34,818 nucleotides of DNA. Source: Bacteroidaceae bacterium. GTDB taxonomy: Bacteria > Bacteroidota > Bacteroidia > Bacteroidales > Bacteroidaceae. Every line of letters starts with the position of its first letter. Position 1 is the first letter of the stretch. Below, piece by piece: positions 1-8,325 of the stretch. The stretch spans positions 1-34,818 of the forward strand of contig CAAGKZ010000022.1 of the NCBI GenBank assembly GCA_900770665.1. Direction: 5' to 3'. The notes under the pieces are model-generated. The model saw nothing but the letters and a program-made list of their open reading frames with translations, was not told the DNA's origin and did not search any database. A program made the translations under genes and the position numbers.

Positions 1-155
1 CAAATTATTGACGGTTCGTTTTTCGTTCCTTACGCTTCTTGCTTAAAAAATCTAAGCAAGGTTGTACTGCTTGTCTGTAATGGAATGTTGTCAAGGATCT
101 ATCGTTGCTCGTCGGTCATCACCGCGGTAACCGCGTTGATTGCCGAAAGCGAGTA

Positions 156-186
156 CAAAGGTAAGGCAAGTTTTTGAACTGGCAAA
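156..186 (-). promoter_or_regulatory. Bacteroidetes-type promoter firing leftward out of the window
   Basis: On the minus strand the sequence reads TTTG (183-186), exactly 19 bases, then TACCTTTG (156-163). This matches the Bacteroidetes primary-sigma consensus TTTG-N19-TAnnTTTG at every fixed position. Transcription would start near 150 and leave the window at base 1, so about 150 bases of 5' leader are visible and no start codon of the driven gene can be assigned. The leader contains a short GC dyad, CGCGGTAACCGCG at 123-135. The downstream gene is unknown. Confidence 0.75.
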
Positions 187-425
187 ACATTTCAAGAGAA
201 AAAATGCAGTATTTTTTAAACTTTTTTAAAACATTATTAATTTTCAACCACTTATAGAAATAAAAAAATCATAAAAAAACAACTCTCATAACTATCTCTT
301 TGTTTTATACTATTGTTGAAGTACAAAAAGCCAATTTACGCAACAAAATTATCGGAAGCTGCATGAGCCAATCGGCTTTTGCATTAAATAACAGGAATAA
401 TGGGCGTGCTTTCGCATATTTTACG

Positions 426-433
426 TATTTTTG
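426..433 (+). promoter_or_regulatory. Candidate -7 element for the DUF5686 gene
   Basis: TATTTTTG at 426-433 fits the TAnnTTTG -7 consensus and lies 43 bases before the chosen start codon. No good TTTG is seen 19 bases further upstream. The rest of 187-425 is AT-rich with no gene I can support. An in-frame extension to 300 exists, but it would start upstream of this promoter and would precede the signal peptide, so it is unlikely to be translated. Confidence 0.5.
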
Positions 434-476
434 CAGTTCATATTGTAATGCGGTCGAGCCGCAAACAGAAATAACA

Positions 477-3062
477 ATGAAGAAACACCTTATATACCTA
501 TTATATATAACATTTGTACTCATCTTCCCCACCACCCTGATGGCGCAGAGCGAAAATGAGAAGACAAGGGTATATGGCAAGGTTATGGATGCCACGACAA
601 AGAAGGCAATACCATACGTTTCTGTAAGAACAAAAAATGGTTCAAGCGGCGGAAGCAGCGACAGCAATGGCAGTTTTTCTTTTTACTCGACAATAAAAAG
701 CGATACACTGATCGCGTCAAGTTTGGGATATACCGAGGAGACCATCGTCATTACACCCAGAACAAAAATGCCTATTAAAATAAGTCTAAAACCAGCCGAC
801 TACGATTTGCCCGAGGTTGTCATCAAACCTCAAAAGGAAAAATACAGCAAGAAGAACAACCCTGCCGTAGACTTAGCACGTAAACTGATTGACCGGCGAG
901 ATGAAAATTCACCCTTGAACAAGGAGTTCTACAGCAACGAAAGACATGAGAAACTGAACATTGCGCTCAACGACTTCAACACCGAAAAGGGCAACCCATT
1001 TGGCAAGAAGTTCAAGTTTGTCGAGGAGTACATCGATACATCCCGCATAACCGGAAAACCGATACTCCACATTTCGGCGCGCGAACTGATTGCAACCGAC
1101 TATTACAGGAAGAATCCGAAACGCAGCAGACGCCATGTCAAAGCACGCCGTCGCAACGGCATTGATGAAGTTTTTTCAGCAGGCGAGACCGAAGCGCTGT
1201 ACGAAGAGGTTTTCAAGGATGTCGACATATTTCAGGATAACATTTCCCTGTTCAGGAGCAAATTCGTCAGCCCACTCTCAAAGCTTGGTCCCACATTTTA
1301 CCGCTATTATATAATGGACACCATTCAATTGGATGGCAAAAGCTGCATTGACCTTGCCTTTACGCCATTCAATGTTGAATCGTTCGGGTTTACCGGGCAC
1401 ATATATGTTACCAACGACAGTGCGCTGTTCATAAAGACTATTGAGATGAATGTTCCTCACGAAATAAGTATGAACTTCGTAGAGAGCATGAACATCAGAC
1501 AAGATTTTGAACCGACCGACGATGGCACCCGTCTGCTGACAAAAGAGACTCTGACAACAGAACTGAAGGTGATAAATGCCGTTACCGGGTTCTATGCAAA
1601 CCGCGAGGTTGTATACCGCAACCACAGTTTCCAGAGCAACGAATTCGCCGAGCGCATACTAAGCAACCCTGCCGAGGTTGTGGAAGATGACAACTCAATG
1701 AACAAGAGCGATGAATACTGGAGTCAATACGGTTTCAACGAGGTAAGTAAAAAAGAACGTTCTGTTGCCGAACTGATGAAGTCTCTGCGCTCCTACCCTG
1801 TATTCTATTGGGGCGAAAAATGCATCTCGTTCCTCTTCACCGGTTGGGTGCCCATAACAAAGGAAAACCCACCGCTTTTCTATGGCCCTGTAAACACCAC
1901 CATAAGCCATAACGGACTCGAAGGATGGCGCCTGCGCATCGGTGCAATGACATCGGCCTACCTTAACCCACACATTTTCGGCCGTTTCTATGTAGCATAC
2001 GGCATCGGCGACAACAAATGGAAATATATGGGCGAACTGGAATACTCTTTCAAGAAGAAAAAGGAACATCCCAACGAATTCCCCATCCATTCACTGCGCC
2101 TGCACTATGAGAACGACATCTACCAGTATGGTCAGAACTACCTTTACACAAACAAAGACAACCTTTTCATAAGCCTCAAGCGACAGGATGACGACAAAAT
2201 CGGCTACGTACGCAAAGCCGAACTGACATACACCAAAGAGTTCCACAACCACTTCTCGTTCAACGTGACACTGCGTAACAGGACGGACATCTCAAGCAAG
2301 TTCATACCGTTCGAGCGCACCCAAACCATTGACGGCGTGACAACAAGCACTTTTGTCAATGACGTGACACGTTCCGAAGTTGAACTTGGCCTGCGCTATG
2401 CACCCAAAGAGAAATTCATACAGAAGAAGTGGGACCGCAACTCCGTCACCCCCGAGCACCCGGTATTCACACTTTCACACAAAGTAGGATTCAAAGGCAT
2501 TCTGGGAAGCGAATTCAACTATCACCACACCGAATTAGGTTTCTACAAAAGATTCTGGTTCTCGGCTTTCGGATACACCGACTGCATAATCAAAGCCGGA
2601 AAAGTATGGAACCAAGTACCCTACCCCATGCTCATCATCCCTAACGCCAACCTCTCATACACCATTCAACGAGAGTCCTATTCACTGATGAACGCAATGG
2701 AGTTCTTCAACGACGAGTACGCATCGTGGGATCTCACATACAACATGAACGGACTGATATTCAACCGCATACCATTAATAAAAAAACTCAATTGGCGAGA
2801 AGTGATATCATTCCGTGGAATGTACGGCCACTTGAGTGAAAAGAACCGCCCCGACCCACTGAACACCGGAAATCTTTTTAAATTCCCGTATGAGAATTAC
2901 GAACAGCACTATCTTGGCACAATGCCATACATGGAAGTAGGTGTGGGGATTGCGAATATTTTCAAAGTGTTGCGCGTGGACTATGTACACCGACTCACCT
3001 ACCGCGATCTGCCCGGCATCCAAAAATGGGGCATACGCATAGAACTTGGCGTGCAGTTCTAA
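477..3062 (+). CDS. DUF5686 / carboxypeptidase-regulatory-like outer membrane protein
   Basis: An 861-residue protein. A signal peptide (MKKHLIYLLY... ending at TTLMAQ, about residues 1-24) is followed by a carboxypeptidase-regulatory-like beta-sandwich (about 30-115; YGKVMDATTKKAIPYVSV, then the SDSNGSFSF turn) of the kind that leads many Bacteroidetes outer-membrane proteins. The long remainder has alternating aromatic/polar strands and ends in a typical outer-membrane C-terminus (GIRIELGVQF). This is the DUF5686 architecture, which is presumed to form a beta-barrel; its substrate is unknown. I chose the start at 477 because it begins the signal peptide; 59 upstream in-frame residues look non-coding. 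The gene runs convergently into the clostripain-like gene, with only six bases between the stop codons. Function beyond envelope location is inference. Confidence 0.85.
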   Translation: MKKHLIYLLYITFVLIFPTTLMAQSENEKTRVYGKVMDATTKKAIPYVSVRTKNGSSGGSSDSNGSFSFYSTIKSDTLIASSLGYTEETIVITPRTKMPIKISLKPADYDLPEVVIKPQKEKYSKKNNPAVDLARKLIDRRDENSPLNKEFYSNERHEKLNIALNDFNTEKGNPFGKKFKFVEEYIDTSRITGKPILHISARELIATDYYRKNPKRSRRHVKARRRNGIDEVFSAGETEALYEEVFKDVDIFQDNISLFRSKFVSPLSKLGPTFYRYYIMDTIQLDGKSCIDLAFTPFNVESFGFTGHIYVTNDSALFIKTIEMNVPHEISMNFVESMNIRQDFEPTDDGTRLLTKETLTTELKVINAVTGFYANREVVYRNHSFQSNEFAERILSNPAEVVEDDNSMNKSDEYWSQYGFNEVSKKERSVAELMKSLRSYPVFYWGEKCISFLFTGWVPITKENPPLFYGPVNTTISHNGLEGWRLRIGAMTSAYLNPHIFGRFYVAYGIGDNKWKYMGELEYSFKKKKEHPNEFPIHSLRLHYENDIYQYGQNYLYTNKDNLFISLKRQDDDKIGYVRKAELTYTKEFHNHFSFNVTLRNRTDISSKFIPFERTQTIDGVTTSTFVNDVTRSEVELGLRYAPKEKFIQKKWDRNSVTPEHPVFTLSHKVGFKGILGSEFNYHHTELGFYKRFWFSAFGYTDCIIKAGKVWNQVPYPMLIIPNANLSYTIQRESYSLMNAMEFFNDEYASWDLTYNMNGLIFNRIPLIKKLNWREVISFRGMYGHLSEKNRPDPLNTGNLFKFPYENYEQHYLGTMPYMEVGVGIANIFKVLRVDYVHRLTYRDLPGIQKWGIRIELGVQF

Positions 3063-3068
3063 AAAAAA

Positions 3069-4310
3069 TCACCACCCTGCCGCCTTCCATCCGGCAGCCG
3101 AATACCACTCGGTGCTCCTGAAATCGGAATTGAATTTCTCGTTACGGCTATAATGCTGCGGCATATACAAGGAGAGGCCACCTGCAACAGAATCGTCATA
3201 TACGATACTGCGGCCACAAATTGCCGAGTACCATTTTGGAGAAGATGCAACATAAGTGACAGCCGCATCAAAAGCACCACGCCAGTGAGCATATTCATTG
3301 GCTGTAAGATACTTCTTCATTATAGCATTCATGTCATAATAAGAGGGATAGGACGGCAAACCACTGTATCTGCCACCCGGCAGATAAGAAAACACATCGG
3401 TGTATTCACGTCTCTTTCCACTATTGAAATACTTAATTACATAGGAATATGTAACATCGGCCAGATTCTGCATTCCACTCGAACGCACCGCCGAGAGCAC
3501 CGCCCCCGTCGACTCATTCTCGTATGCAAACACATAAGAATCCATGATATCCTCGGGACCGTCAGAATTAAAGAAACACCCTACAAGCGTCGAGTAAAGA
3601 GCCCCATCACCGGGTATCTCAGCAGGCGAAGCTATTATCCACTCTGCCGCATTACGCAGCGCATACGCCACCTCAACCCCTTGCATAAAACAGGCATCGA
3701 ACATCAGACGGTCAACCTTCACAGGCAACTTTTCAAGCAATGCCGCAAGCTCCTCAATCTCTATTGTAGTTGTAACAGTGTTACTATACGAGTTTTTTCC
3801 ATTATCAATGCCAATGGAACGTTGATGCGCCGAATTCAACGGACCGCGCAACCAACCGTCGCCATGCGACCACATCACAACATCCAATGTCTCTGTGGGA
3901 TAATCCTTTAGAATACAATCAAAAACCACCGCCAAAGCTGTCGTATCGCTTGAGCACACATCTGCATCGAATGGCTGGTATACAGAACTGCCTACATCAC
4001 CATTCGTCAATCTTAAATATTGAGTAAGTTGCGGAAACTTATTATCATCGACATATACAAACAATCTGCAGTCGCGTGGCACAGTTGGCACTGCCTGCAA
4101 AATCTCATCCACATCAAGCGCCGCAAAATTATTCAGGCTATTTTCGGCCATCATATACACCAACAGAGTTCTACGCGCAGTGTCACCTTTTTCAATGACA
4201 TCGGGCTGCACTCTTGGCTGTTCAGGCTCATTGTCACACGACACAAGCAACAGTAATAGCACAAAGCATGCCACTACCCCACAAGCAACTTTTATAGAAA
4301 TCCGTCCCAA
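3069..4310 (-). CDS. Clostripain-like (peptidase family C11) lipoprotein
   Basis: A 413-residue protein. The N-terminus has a hydrophobic stretch ending in LLLVSC, a lipobox with Cys25 as the predicted lipidated residue. The body matches family C11 cysteine peptidases (clan CD): the His of VVMWSHGDGW (His149) and the Cys of MFDACFMQ (Cys207) are the expected dyad, and LLVYMMAENSL starts the caspase-like fold. Such proteins cut after basic residues in characterised members; the target here is unknown. The reading frame has no ATG upstream of the lipobox: it opens right after an in-frame stop, and the first usable codon is TTG at 4310, preceded closely by CTGAGGA. It lies 18 bases downstream of the small secreted-protein gene, so the two are probably co-transcribed and perhaps translationally coupled. 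Confidence 0.85.
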   Translation of the reverse strand: MGRISIKVACGVVACFVLLLLLVSCDNEPEQPRVQPDVIEKGDTARRTLLVYMMAENSLNNFAALDVDEILQAVPTVPRDCRLFVYVDDNKFPQLTQYLRLTNGDVGSSVYQPFDADVCSSDTTALAVVFDCILKDYPTETLDVVMWSHGDGWLRGPLNSAHQRSIGIDNGKNSYSNTVTTTIEIEELAALLEKLPVKVDRLMFDACFMQGVEVAYALRNAAEWIIASPAEIPGDGALYSTLVGCFFNSDGPEDIMDSYVFAYENESTGAVLSAVRSSGMQNLADVTYSYVIKYFNSGKRREYTDVFSYLPGGRYSGLPSYPSYYDMNAIMKKYLTANEYAHWRGAFDAAVTYVASSPKWYSAICGRSIVYDDSVAGGLSLYMPQHYSRNEKFNSDFRSTEWYSAAGWKAAGW

Positions 4311-4328
4311 TCCTCAGAGAACGTTATA

Positions 4329-4739
4329 TCAATGTTTTGTAAATTTGAATTTTTCGCCAAGATAGCGCACGGTCTTGCCCTGACGCTCAACAAGCTTTTT
4401 CTTCACCTTCTGTTCTTTTTTCTCAAGTTCAGAACGCTTATCCGAAAAATATATGAACGAAGTACGTCCAGGCATCCCCTCCTCGAAACTCATATAATCC
4501 TTCAATTCATACGAGTACAAATGACGATTAGGCAGGAATTTATCCTCGATTACAGCACCATCTACATGCTGAATCTCAGTAAAATACACAATAGAATCAG
4601 AGAAAGATAGTGAAACACCCCATACATACACATCGGTCACCACCTTCTTTTTTGCCTCTTTCTTTTTGTCATTCTTTGCCGACACTGCACACGGCACAAT
4701 AAAACACAAGATAAAAAATATCGAAACAATCCTTTTCAT
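4329..4739 (-). CDS. Small secreted protein of unknown function
   Basis: A 136-residue protein that I do not assign to a named family. It has a signal peptide (MKRIVSIFFILCFIVPCAVSA), a lysine-rich linker (KNDKKKEAKKK), a central beta-rich segment (VYVWGVSLSFSDSIVYFTEI) and a charged C-terminus rich in Lys/Glu. The upstream in-frame ATG at 4754 adds only MLLTY and lies very close to the promoter, so the second Met was chosen. It is the first gene of a likely two-gene unit with the clostripain-like lipoprotein. Both being exported suggests a shared envelope role, but nothing in the sequence says which. Confidence 0.75.
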   Translation of the reverse strand: MKRIVSIFFILCFIVPCAVSAKNDKKKEAKKKVVTDVYVWGVSLSFSDSIVYFTEIQHVDGAVIEDKFLPNRHLYSYELKDYMSFEEGMPGRTSFIYFSDKRSELEKKEQKVKKKLVERQGKTVRYLGEKFKFTKH

Positions 4740-4763
4740 ATAAGTCAAAAGCATAAATATCTA

Positions 4764-4791
4764 CAAAAGTAGCAAAATATTGAGACTCAAA
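4764..4791 (-). promoter_or_regulatory. Candidate promoter for the secreted protein / clostripain unit
   Basis: Minus-strand TACTTTTG at 4764-4771 fits TAnnTTTG and is 24 bases before the start codon. TTTG at 4788-4791 lies 16 bases upstream, slightly shorter than the usual 19, so the -33 part is weak. Confidence 0.5.
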
Positions 4792-4857
4792 AAAGTTTAT
4801 TACAACTTTTAACAAGACAAAGAGTTTATGCAACAGCAAAAGAGGGATAATCAAGAT

Positions 4858-4887
4858 AAAAAAATTGGACCGCAGTTGCGGTCCAAT
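4858..4887 (-). terminator. Intrinsic terminator of rpoD
   Basis: A perfect 11-base-pair inverted repeat (4864-4874 with 4877-4887; core GGACCGCA/TGCGGTCC) is followed on the minus strand by a run of seven U residues. It begins seven bases past the rpoD stop codon. Confidence 0.9.
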
Positions 4888-4894
4888 CTACATC

Positions 4895-5755
4895 TTATCC
4901 CAAATATGACTTCAGCAATTTGCTGCGCTGGTTCTGTTTCAAGCGGCGTATCGCCTTTTCTTTAATCTGACGTACACGCTCACGTGTAAGACCAAAACGG
5001 TCACCAATCTCCTCAAGGGTCATCTCCTGCATACCGATACCGAAGAACATCTGAATAATCTCCTTCTCACGGTCAGTAAGTGTTGAGAGAGCACGGTCAA
5101 TCTCACGTGAGAGCGACTCATTCACCAATAGATTGTCGGCCATTGGAGAATCATCGTTCACCAACACGTCAAGCAAACTGTTATCCTCGCCATCAACAAA
5201 AGGAGCGTCAACCGAAATGTGTCGACCCGACACCTTCAACGAATCAACAACCTTGTCTACCGGCAAATCCAATTGGTCGGCAAGTTCCTCGGCCGATGGG
5301 CGACGCTCGTTCTCCTGCTCAAACTTAGAAAAAGCCTTTGTTATCTTGTTCAATGAACCCACCTGGTTCAATGGCAAGCGCACAATACGTGCCTGCTCGG
5401 CAAGCGCCTGCAAAATAGACTGTCTAATCCACCAAACAGCATAACTGATGAATTTAAAGCCACGGGTCTCGTCAAATTTCTCTGCTGCTTTAATAAGTCC
5501 CAGGTTACCCTCGTTAATCAAGTCGGGCAAACTCAATCCCTGATTCTGATACTGCTTTGCTACAGAAACCACAAAACGCAAATTCGCTCTCGTCAATTTC
5601 TCAAGTGCACGGCGGTCTCCCTTTCTGATTTTTTGTGCCAACTCCACCTCTTCTTCTACGGTGATGAGTTCCTCGCGACCAATTTCCTGCAAATACTTGT
5701 CCAGTGACGCACTTTCGCGGTTTGTGATACTTTTGGTAATTTTTAATTGCCTCAT
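4895..5755 (-). CDS. rpoD: RNA polymerase primary sigma factor (sigma-70, RpoD/SigA)
   Basis: A 286-residue sigma-70 protein. It starts with the conserved MRQLKITKSITNRES and runs through region 1.2 (DKYLQEIGREELITVEEE), region 2 (NLRFVVSVAKQYQNQGLSLPDLINEGNLGL... FISYAVWWIRQSI; core binding and -10 recognition), region 3 (SLNKITKAFSKFEQENERRPSAEEL) and region 4 (LTDREKEIIQMFFGIG... LTRERVRQIKEKAIRRLK; helix-turn-helix). Region 1.1 and the large non-conserved insert of proteobacterial RpoD are absent, as is usual for Bacteroidetes. This factor is known to read the TTTG/TAnnTTTG promoters seen through this window. It is monocistronic: its own terminator follows and a 495-base spacer with the divergent RNase P gene precedes it. 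Confidence 0.97.
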   Translation of the reverse strand: MRQLKITKSITNRESASLDKYLQEIGREELITVEEEVELAQKIRKGDRRALEKLTRANLRFVVSVAKQYQNQGLSLPDLINEGNLGLIKAAEKFDETRGFKFISYAVWWIRQSILQALAEQARIVRLPLNQVGSLNKITKAFSKFEQENERRPSAEELADQLDLPVDKVVDSLKVSGRHISVDAPFVDGEDNSLLDVLVNDDSPMADNLLVNESLSREIDRALSTLTDREKEIIQMFFGIGMQEMTLEEIGDRFGLTRERVRQIKEKAIRRLKQNQRSKLLKSYLG

Positions 5756-5831
5756 TTTGTTCCGATACGATTTTAATTCGCGAAATTAAATATACTTTCT
5801 ATCAAATACAAATTTCACACGTTAAAGGTTA

Positions 5832-5839
5832 CAAAAATA
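5832..5839 (-). promoter_or_regulatory. Candidate -7 element for rpoD
   Basis: Minus-strand TATTTTTG at 5832-5839 fits the -7 consensus and would give a leader of about 70 bases. No TTTG is present at the expected distance, so confidence is limited. Confidence 0.4.
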
Positions 5840-5883
5840 ATCAAAAAAAACCGACTTTCGCACTAAAACCCGAAAATTAAAGG

Positions 5884-5925
5884 TATTGGCCAATATTATA
5901 TCAAAAAATATCACCACCGTGATAT
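5884..5925. promoter_or_regulatory. Two dyads in the rpoD-rnpB spacer
   Basis: TATTGGCCAATA (5884-5895) is a perfect 12-base palindrome. A second dyad follows: ATATCAC (5908-5914), a four-base loop, then GTGATAT (5919-5925). Both lie upstream of the rpoD candidate promoter and could be regulator sites. This is inference from symmetry only. The rest of the 5756-6250 spacer is AT-rich and shows no gene. Confidence 0.3.
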
Positions 5926-6165
5926 ATAAAACAGGTGAAAATAGAAAGCACCTGCGACAAACCATGATATTACATTATAGCAAGCAATAACGGTTAAAGC
6001 AGAAAAACGCTACAGCCTGCCGGTCAACACCACATTCAAGTAAAATGCAAAAGCCGGTCGTGTATTAACTTTTCACACCACAATAGAGAACGAACATAGA
6101 GAAATATCACGGATTTTTAGTGTTAATTTTTGTTAAAGCAAAATTCACACCACAAACAGAGGTCA

Positions 6166-6203
6166 TAATTCACTCTTTTACACTATCTTTGCAAAGTGAA
6201 TTA
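6166..6203 (+). promoter_or_regulatory. rnpB promoter bracketed by an inverted repeat
   Basis: TATCTTTG at 6184-6191 is a perfect -7 element on the + strand, about 60-70 bases before the mature RNase P RNA. It is enclosed by TAATTCACT (6166-6174) and its exact complement AGTGAATTA (6195-6203). No TTTG is found 19 bases upstream of the -7 element. The placement of the arms around the start region looks like an operator, although no regulator is identified. Confidence 0.55.
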
Positions 6204-6250
6204 CGCATTTTTTCAATATAACAAAAGCAAATTCACCACATAACTATATT

Positions 6251-6607
6251 AGACAAGCAAGACAGTCGGACAGTCTGTCGCCGTTGCCGTAAGGCAAAGG
6301 AGGAAAGTCCGGGCAGCGCAGAGCACTCCACTTCCTAACAGAAAGTCATCTGCGAAGGTGAAGTAACGCAGAAGAAAATAACCGCCCGCAAGGGTAAGGG
6401 TGAGAAGGTGGGGTAAGAGCCCACCGGCCGTGCAGCGATGTACGGGCCGTGCGTCTTGGAGGCTGCAAGTTCATGTAAACCGGCGTTTGAGGGTAGCTCG
6501 TCCAAGCCGGAGGGTAGAACGCTTTAGCCATATGGCGACATATGGCATAGATGAATGACAGACACCCCGTAAGGGGCACAGAACCCGGCTTACAGGCCGA
6601 CTGTCAC
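6251..6607 (+). ncRNA. rnpB: RNase P RNA (bacterial type A)
   Basis: The catalytic RNA that removes 5' leaders from tRNA precursors. The universally conserved blocks are all present in order: GAGGAAAGTCCGGGC near the 5' end, AAGGGTGAGAAGGTGGGGTAAGAGCCCACC-like block around 6394-6423 (CR-II/III), and AGAACCCGGCTTACAG near the 3' end (CR-V). The closing helix P1 is formed by GACAGTCGG (6261-6269) and CCGACTGTC (6597-6605). The length of about 350 bases is normal. Ends are approximate, set a few bases outside P1. A promoter lies upstream and an intrinsic terminator directly downstream. Confidence 0.95.
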
Positions 6608-6611
6608 ACAC

Positions 6612-6642
6612 GAGGGCGACCATGCGGTCGCCCTCTTTGTTT
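6612..6642 (+). terminator. Intrinsic terminator of rnpB
   Basis: GAGGGCGACC (6612-6621), loop ATGC, GGTCGCCCTC (6626-6635), then TTTGTTT. The inner 18 bases GGCGACCATGCGGTCGCC are identical to the core of the terminator at 20385-20426. Confidence 0.88.
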
Positions 6643-6691
6643 ATCATTCAGCGTTAACAATTAGCAGTAAAAGAAAGATTTACAGACAATG

Positions 6692-8110
6692 TCAGAACCT
6701 GAAATCCCTTTCGCCATTGTCAATGCGGGTAAGATATTCTGCAGCCTTGGCACGGGCGCGATCATTTGGAATATCGGCAAGCAGACGCTTTATCATAGCC
6801 GCACCTTTTTCACGTGTAGCAGGTGAAGCATAATCCCTGATATACTCCTTCAGTGTTATCAATGCATTAGGGAGACAGCAATTGGATATTTGACCATTCT
6901 TCAGCAGTGTCATAAAGCGGTCGCCGGTGCGCCCCTCGCGGTAACAGGCAGTGCAGAAACTGGGGATGTGGTCAAGGTCGAGCAACCACTCCACCACCTC
7001 GTCGAGCGTACGGTGGTCGGCAATGTCGAACTGTGCGGAATTCTCGTCGGGAGTCTCCTCGGTGACATAGCCACCCACACTTGTACGTGAGCCGCCACTT
7101 ATCTGCGAAACACCCAGTTCGAGCAAGCGCTCGCGGCTCTTGGCACTCTCGCGCGTAGAGATTATCATCCCGGTGTATGGCACGGCAATGCGTATTATTG
7201 CAACAATCTTGTAGAAGATATCATCGGGCACAGCATTCTCAAAATCGGCAGTGTCAACATCGTCGGCCTTGCAAAGGCGCGGCACACTGATTGTGTGCGG
7301 TCCAACGCCGTACGTCGCTTCAAGATGCTCGGCATGCATGAGCAGACCAACAAAATCATAACGATACGTATCAAGCCCAAAAAGCACTCCAATGCCAACA
7401 TCGTCTATGCCGCCCTGCATCGCGCGGTCCATAGCCTCGGTGTGCCAGGCGTAATCTTTCTTGGGACCCGTAGGGTGCAACATCTCATAGTTCGCCTTGT
7501 TGTATGTCTCCTGAAAAAGTATATAAGTTCCAATGCCGGCATCGCGCAAACGGCGATAGTTCTCAACGGTTGTTGCTGCTATATTCACATTCACGCGGCG
7601 AATGGCACCGTTCCGGTGTTTTATGCTGTAGATGGTGTTTATGCTCTCAATAATATATTCAATGGGATTCATGAGCGGGTGCTCACCGGCTTCAAGGGCA
7701 AGACGCTTGTGCCCCATGTCCTGCAATGCAATCACCTCGGCACGGATTTCATCCTGCGTGAGTTTTTTGCGACGTATATTCTTGTTCTTAGCGTGATAGG
7801 GGCAGTATATGCAACCGTTTACGCAGTAGTTCGACAAGTACAGCGGCGCGAACATCACTATGCGGTTACCGTAAAAACGATGCTTTATCTCATTGGCAAG
7901 GGCATATATCTGCTGCACCACAGCAGGGTCGTTGCACTCGAGCAGCACAGCAGCCTCGCGGTGGGTTATTCCCTTGAAACTGCGTGCCTTGTCAAGGATA
8001 CCCTTCACAAGCTCTGTTTTATCACAATTATCGCGTGCATATTGCATTGTTGAGCGTATCTCGCCGTCACATATAAATTCAGTTGCTATAGTTGATTTTG
8101 GATTATACAT
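6692..8110 (-). CDS. hydG: [FeFe]-hydrogenase H-cluster maturase HydG (radical SAM tyrosine lyase)
   Basis: A 472-residue protein of normal HydG length. HydG cleaves tyrosine to p-cresol and yields the CO and CN- ligands of the H-cluster, delivered as an Fe(CO)2CN synthon. The radical-SAM cluster motif is C96-X3-C100-X2-C103 (CVNGCIYC). The second, HydG-specific cluster is C386-X2-C389-X22-C412 (CTACYREGRTGDRF... CC), which separates HydG from the related thiamine enzyme ThiH. Further family words seen are EAGEHP, QETYNKANYEMLHPTG, GIGVLFGL and GGSRTSVGGY. It is downstream of hydE on the same strand, but 198 bases of repeat-rich DNA lie between them, so co-transcription is possible but not certain. 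The start codon at 8110 begins the conserved N-terminal region. Confidence 0.95.
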   Translation of the reverse strand: MYNPKSTIATEFICDGEIRSTMQYARDNCDKTELVKGILDKARSFKGITHREAAVLLECNDPAVVQQIYALANEIKHRFYGNRIVMFAPLYLSNYCVNGCIYCPYHAKNKNIRRKKLTQDEIRAEVIALQDMGHKRLALEAGEHPLMNPIEYIIESINTIYSIKHRNGAIRRVNVNIAATTVENYRRLRDAGIGTYILFQETYNKANYEMLHPTGPKKDYAWHTEAMDRAMQGGIDDVGIGVLFGLDTYRYDFVGLLMHAEHLEATYGVGPHTISVPRLCKADDVDTADFENAVPDDIFYKIVAIIRIAVPYTGMIISTRESAKSRERLLELGVSQISGGSRTSVGGYVTEETPDENSAQFDIADHRTLDEVVEWLLDLDHIPSFCTACYREGRTGDRFMTLLKNGQISNCCLPNALITLKEYIRDYASPATREKGAAMIKRLLADIPNDRARAKAAEYLTRIDNGERDFRF

Positions 8111-8124
8111 AATTATTTCATTAT

Positions 8125-8325
8125 TTAGTCTTACCCCATCCGCTTCGCTCGTCCCCCTAACATAGGAGGCTATATATTTACAGTTCTCACCTTTAACCTT
8201 TCAGTTTTAACCACACTTCGTGTGCTTGAAACTTGGCTGCACTCGCTGTAAAACGCTAAAGTAAGCTTTGCGTTTCGCTCGTTGGCACAAGTTTTCACCT
8301 TTCCCATTTCACCTTTCCGTTTCAT
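8125..8325. repeat. Composite of dispersed repeat words between hydG and hydE
   Basis: The hydG-hydE spacer is built of repeat-like words. They include TTCACCTTTCC and TTTCACC variants (8294-8318), CACCTTTAACCTTTCAGTTT (8188-8207), the hairpin CACACTTCGTGTG (8212-8224) and an imperfect stem AAACGC...GCGTTT (about 8251-8275). The same CACCTTTC/GGTGAAA words recur at 25049-25077 and 25495-25569. The block runs into the 3' end of hydE: the last codons and the TGA stop (8309-8323) are read from the repeat itself. No ORF with gene-like content is seen. Confidence 0.65.

Noticed and set aside
300..476. N-terminal extension of the DUF5686 protein
   Set aside because: It would begin before the -7 box and place 59 odd residues in front of a clear signal peptide.
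3153..3911. 252-residue ORF opposite the clostripain-like gene
   Set aside because: It is antisense to a well-supported gene and has no domain-like features.
7295..8053. 252-residue ORF opposite hydG
   Set aside because: Antisense to HydG; composition is that of a mirrored coding frame.
8111..8308. Insertion sequence between hydG and hydE
   Set aside because: No transposase fragment or clear terminal inverted repeats; only short dispersed words and small hairpins.
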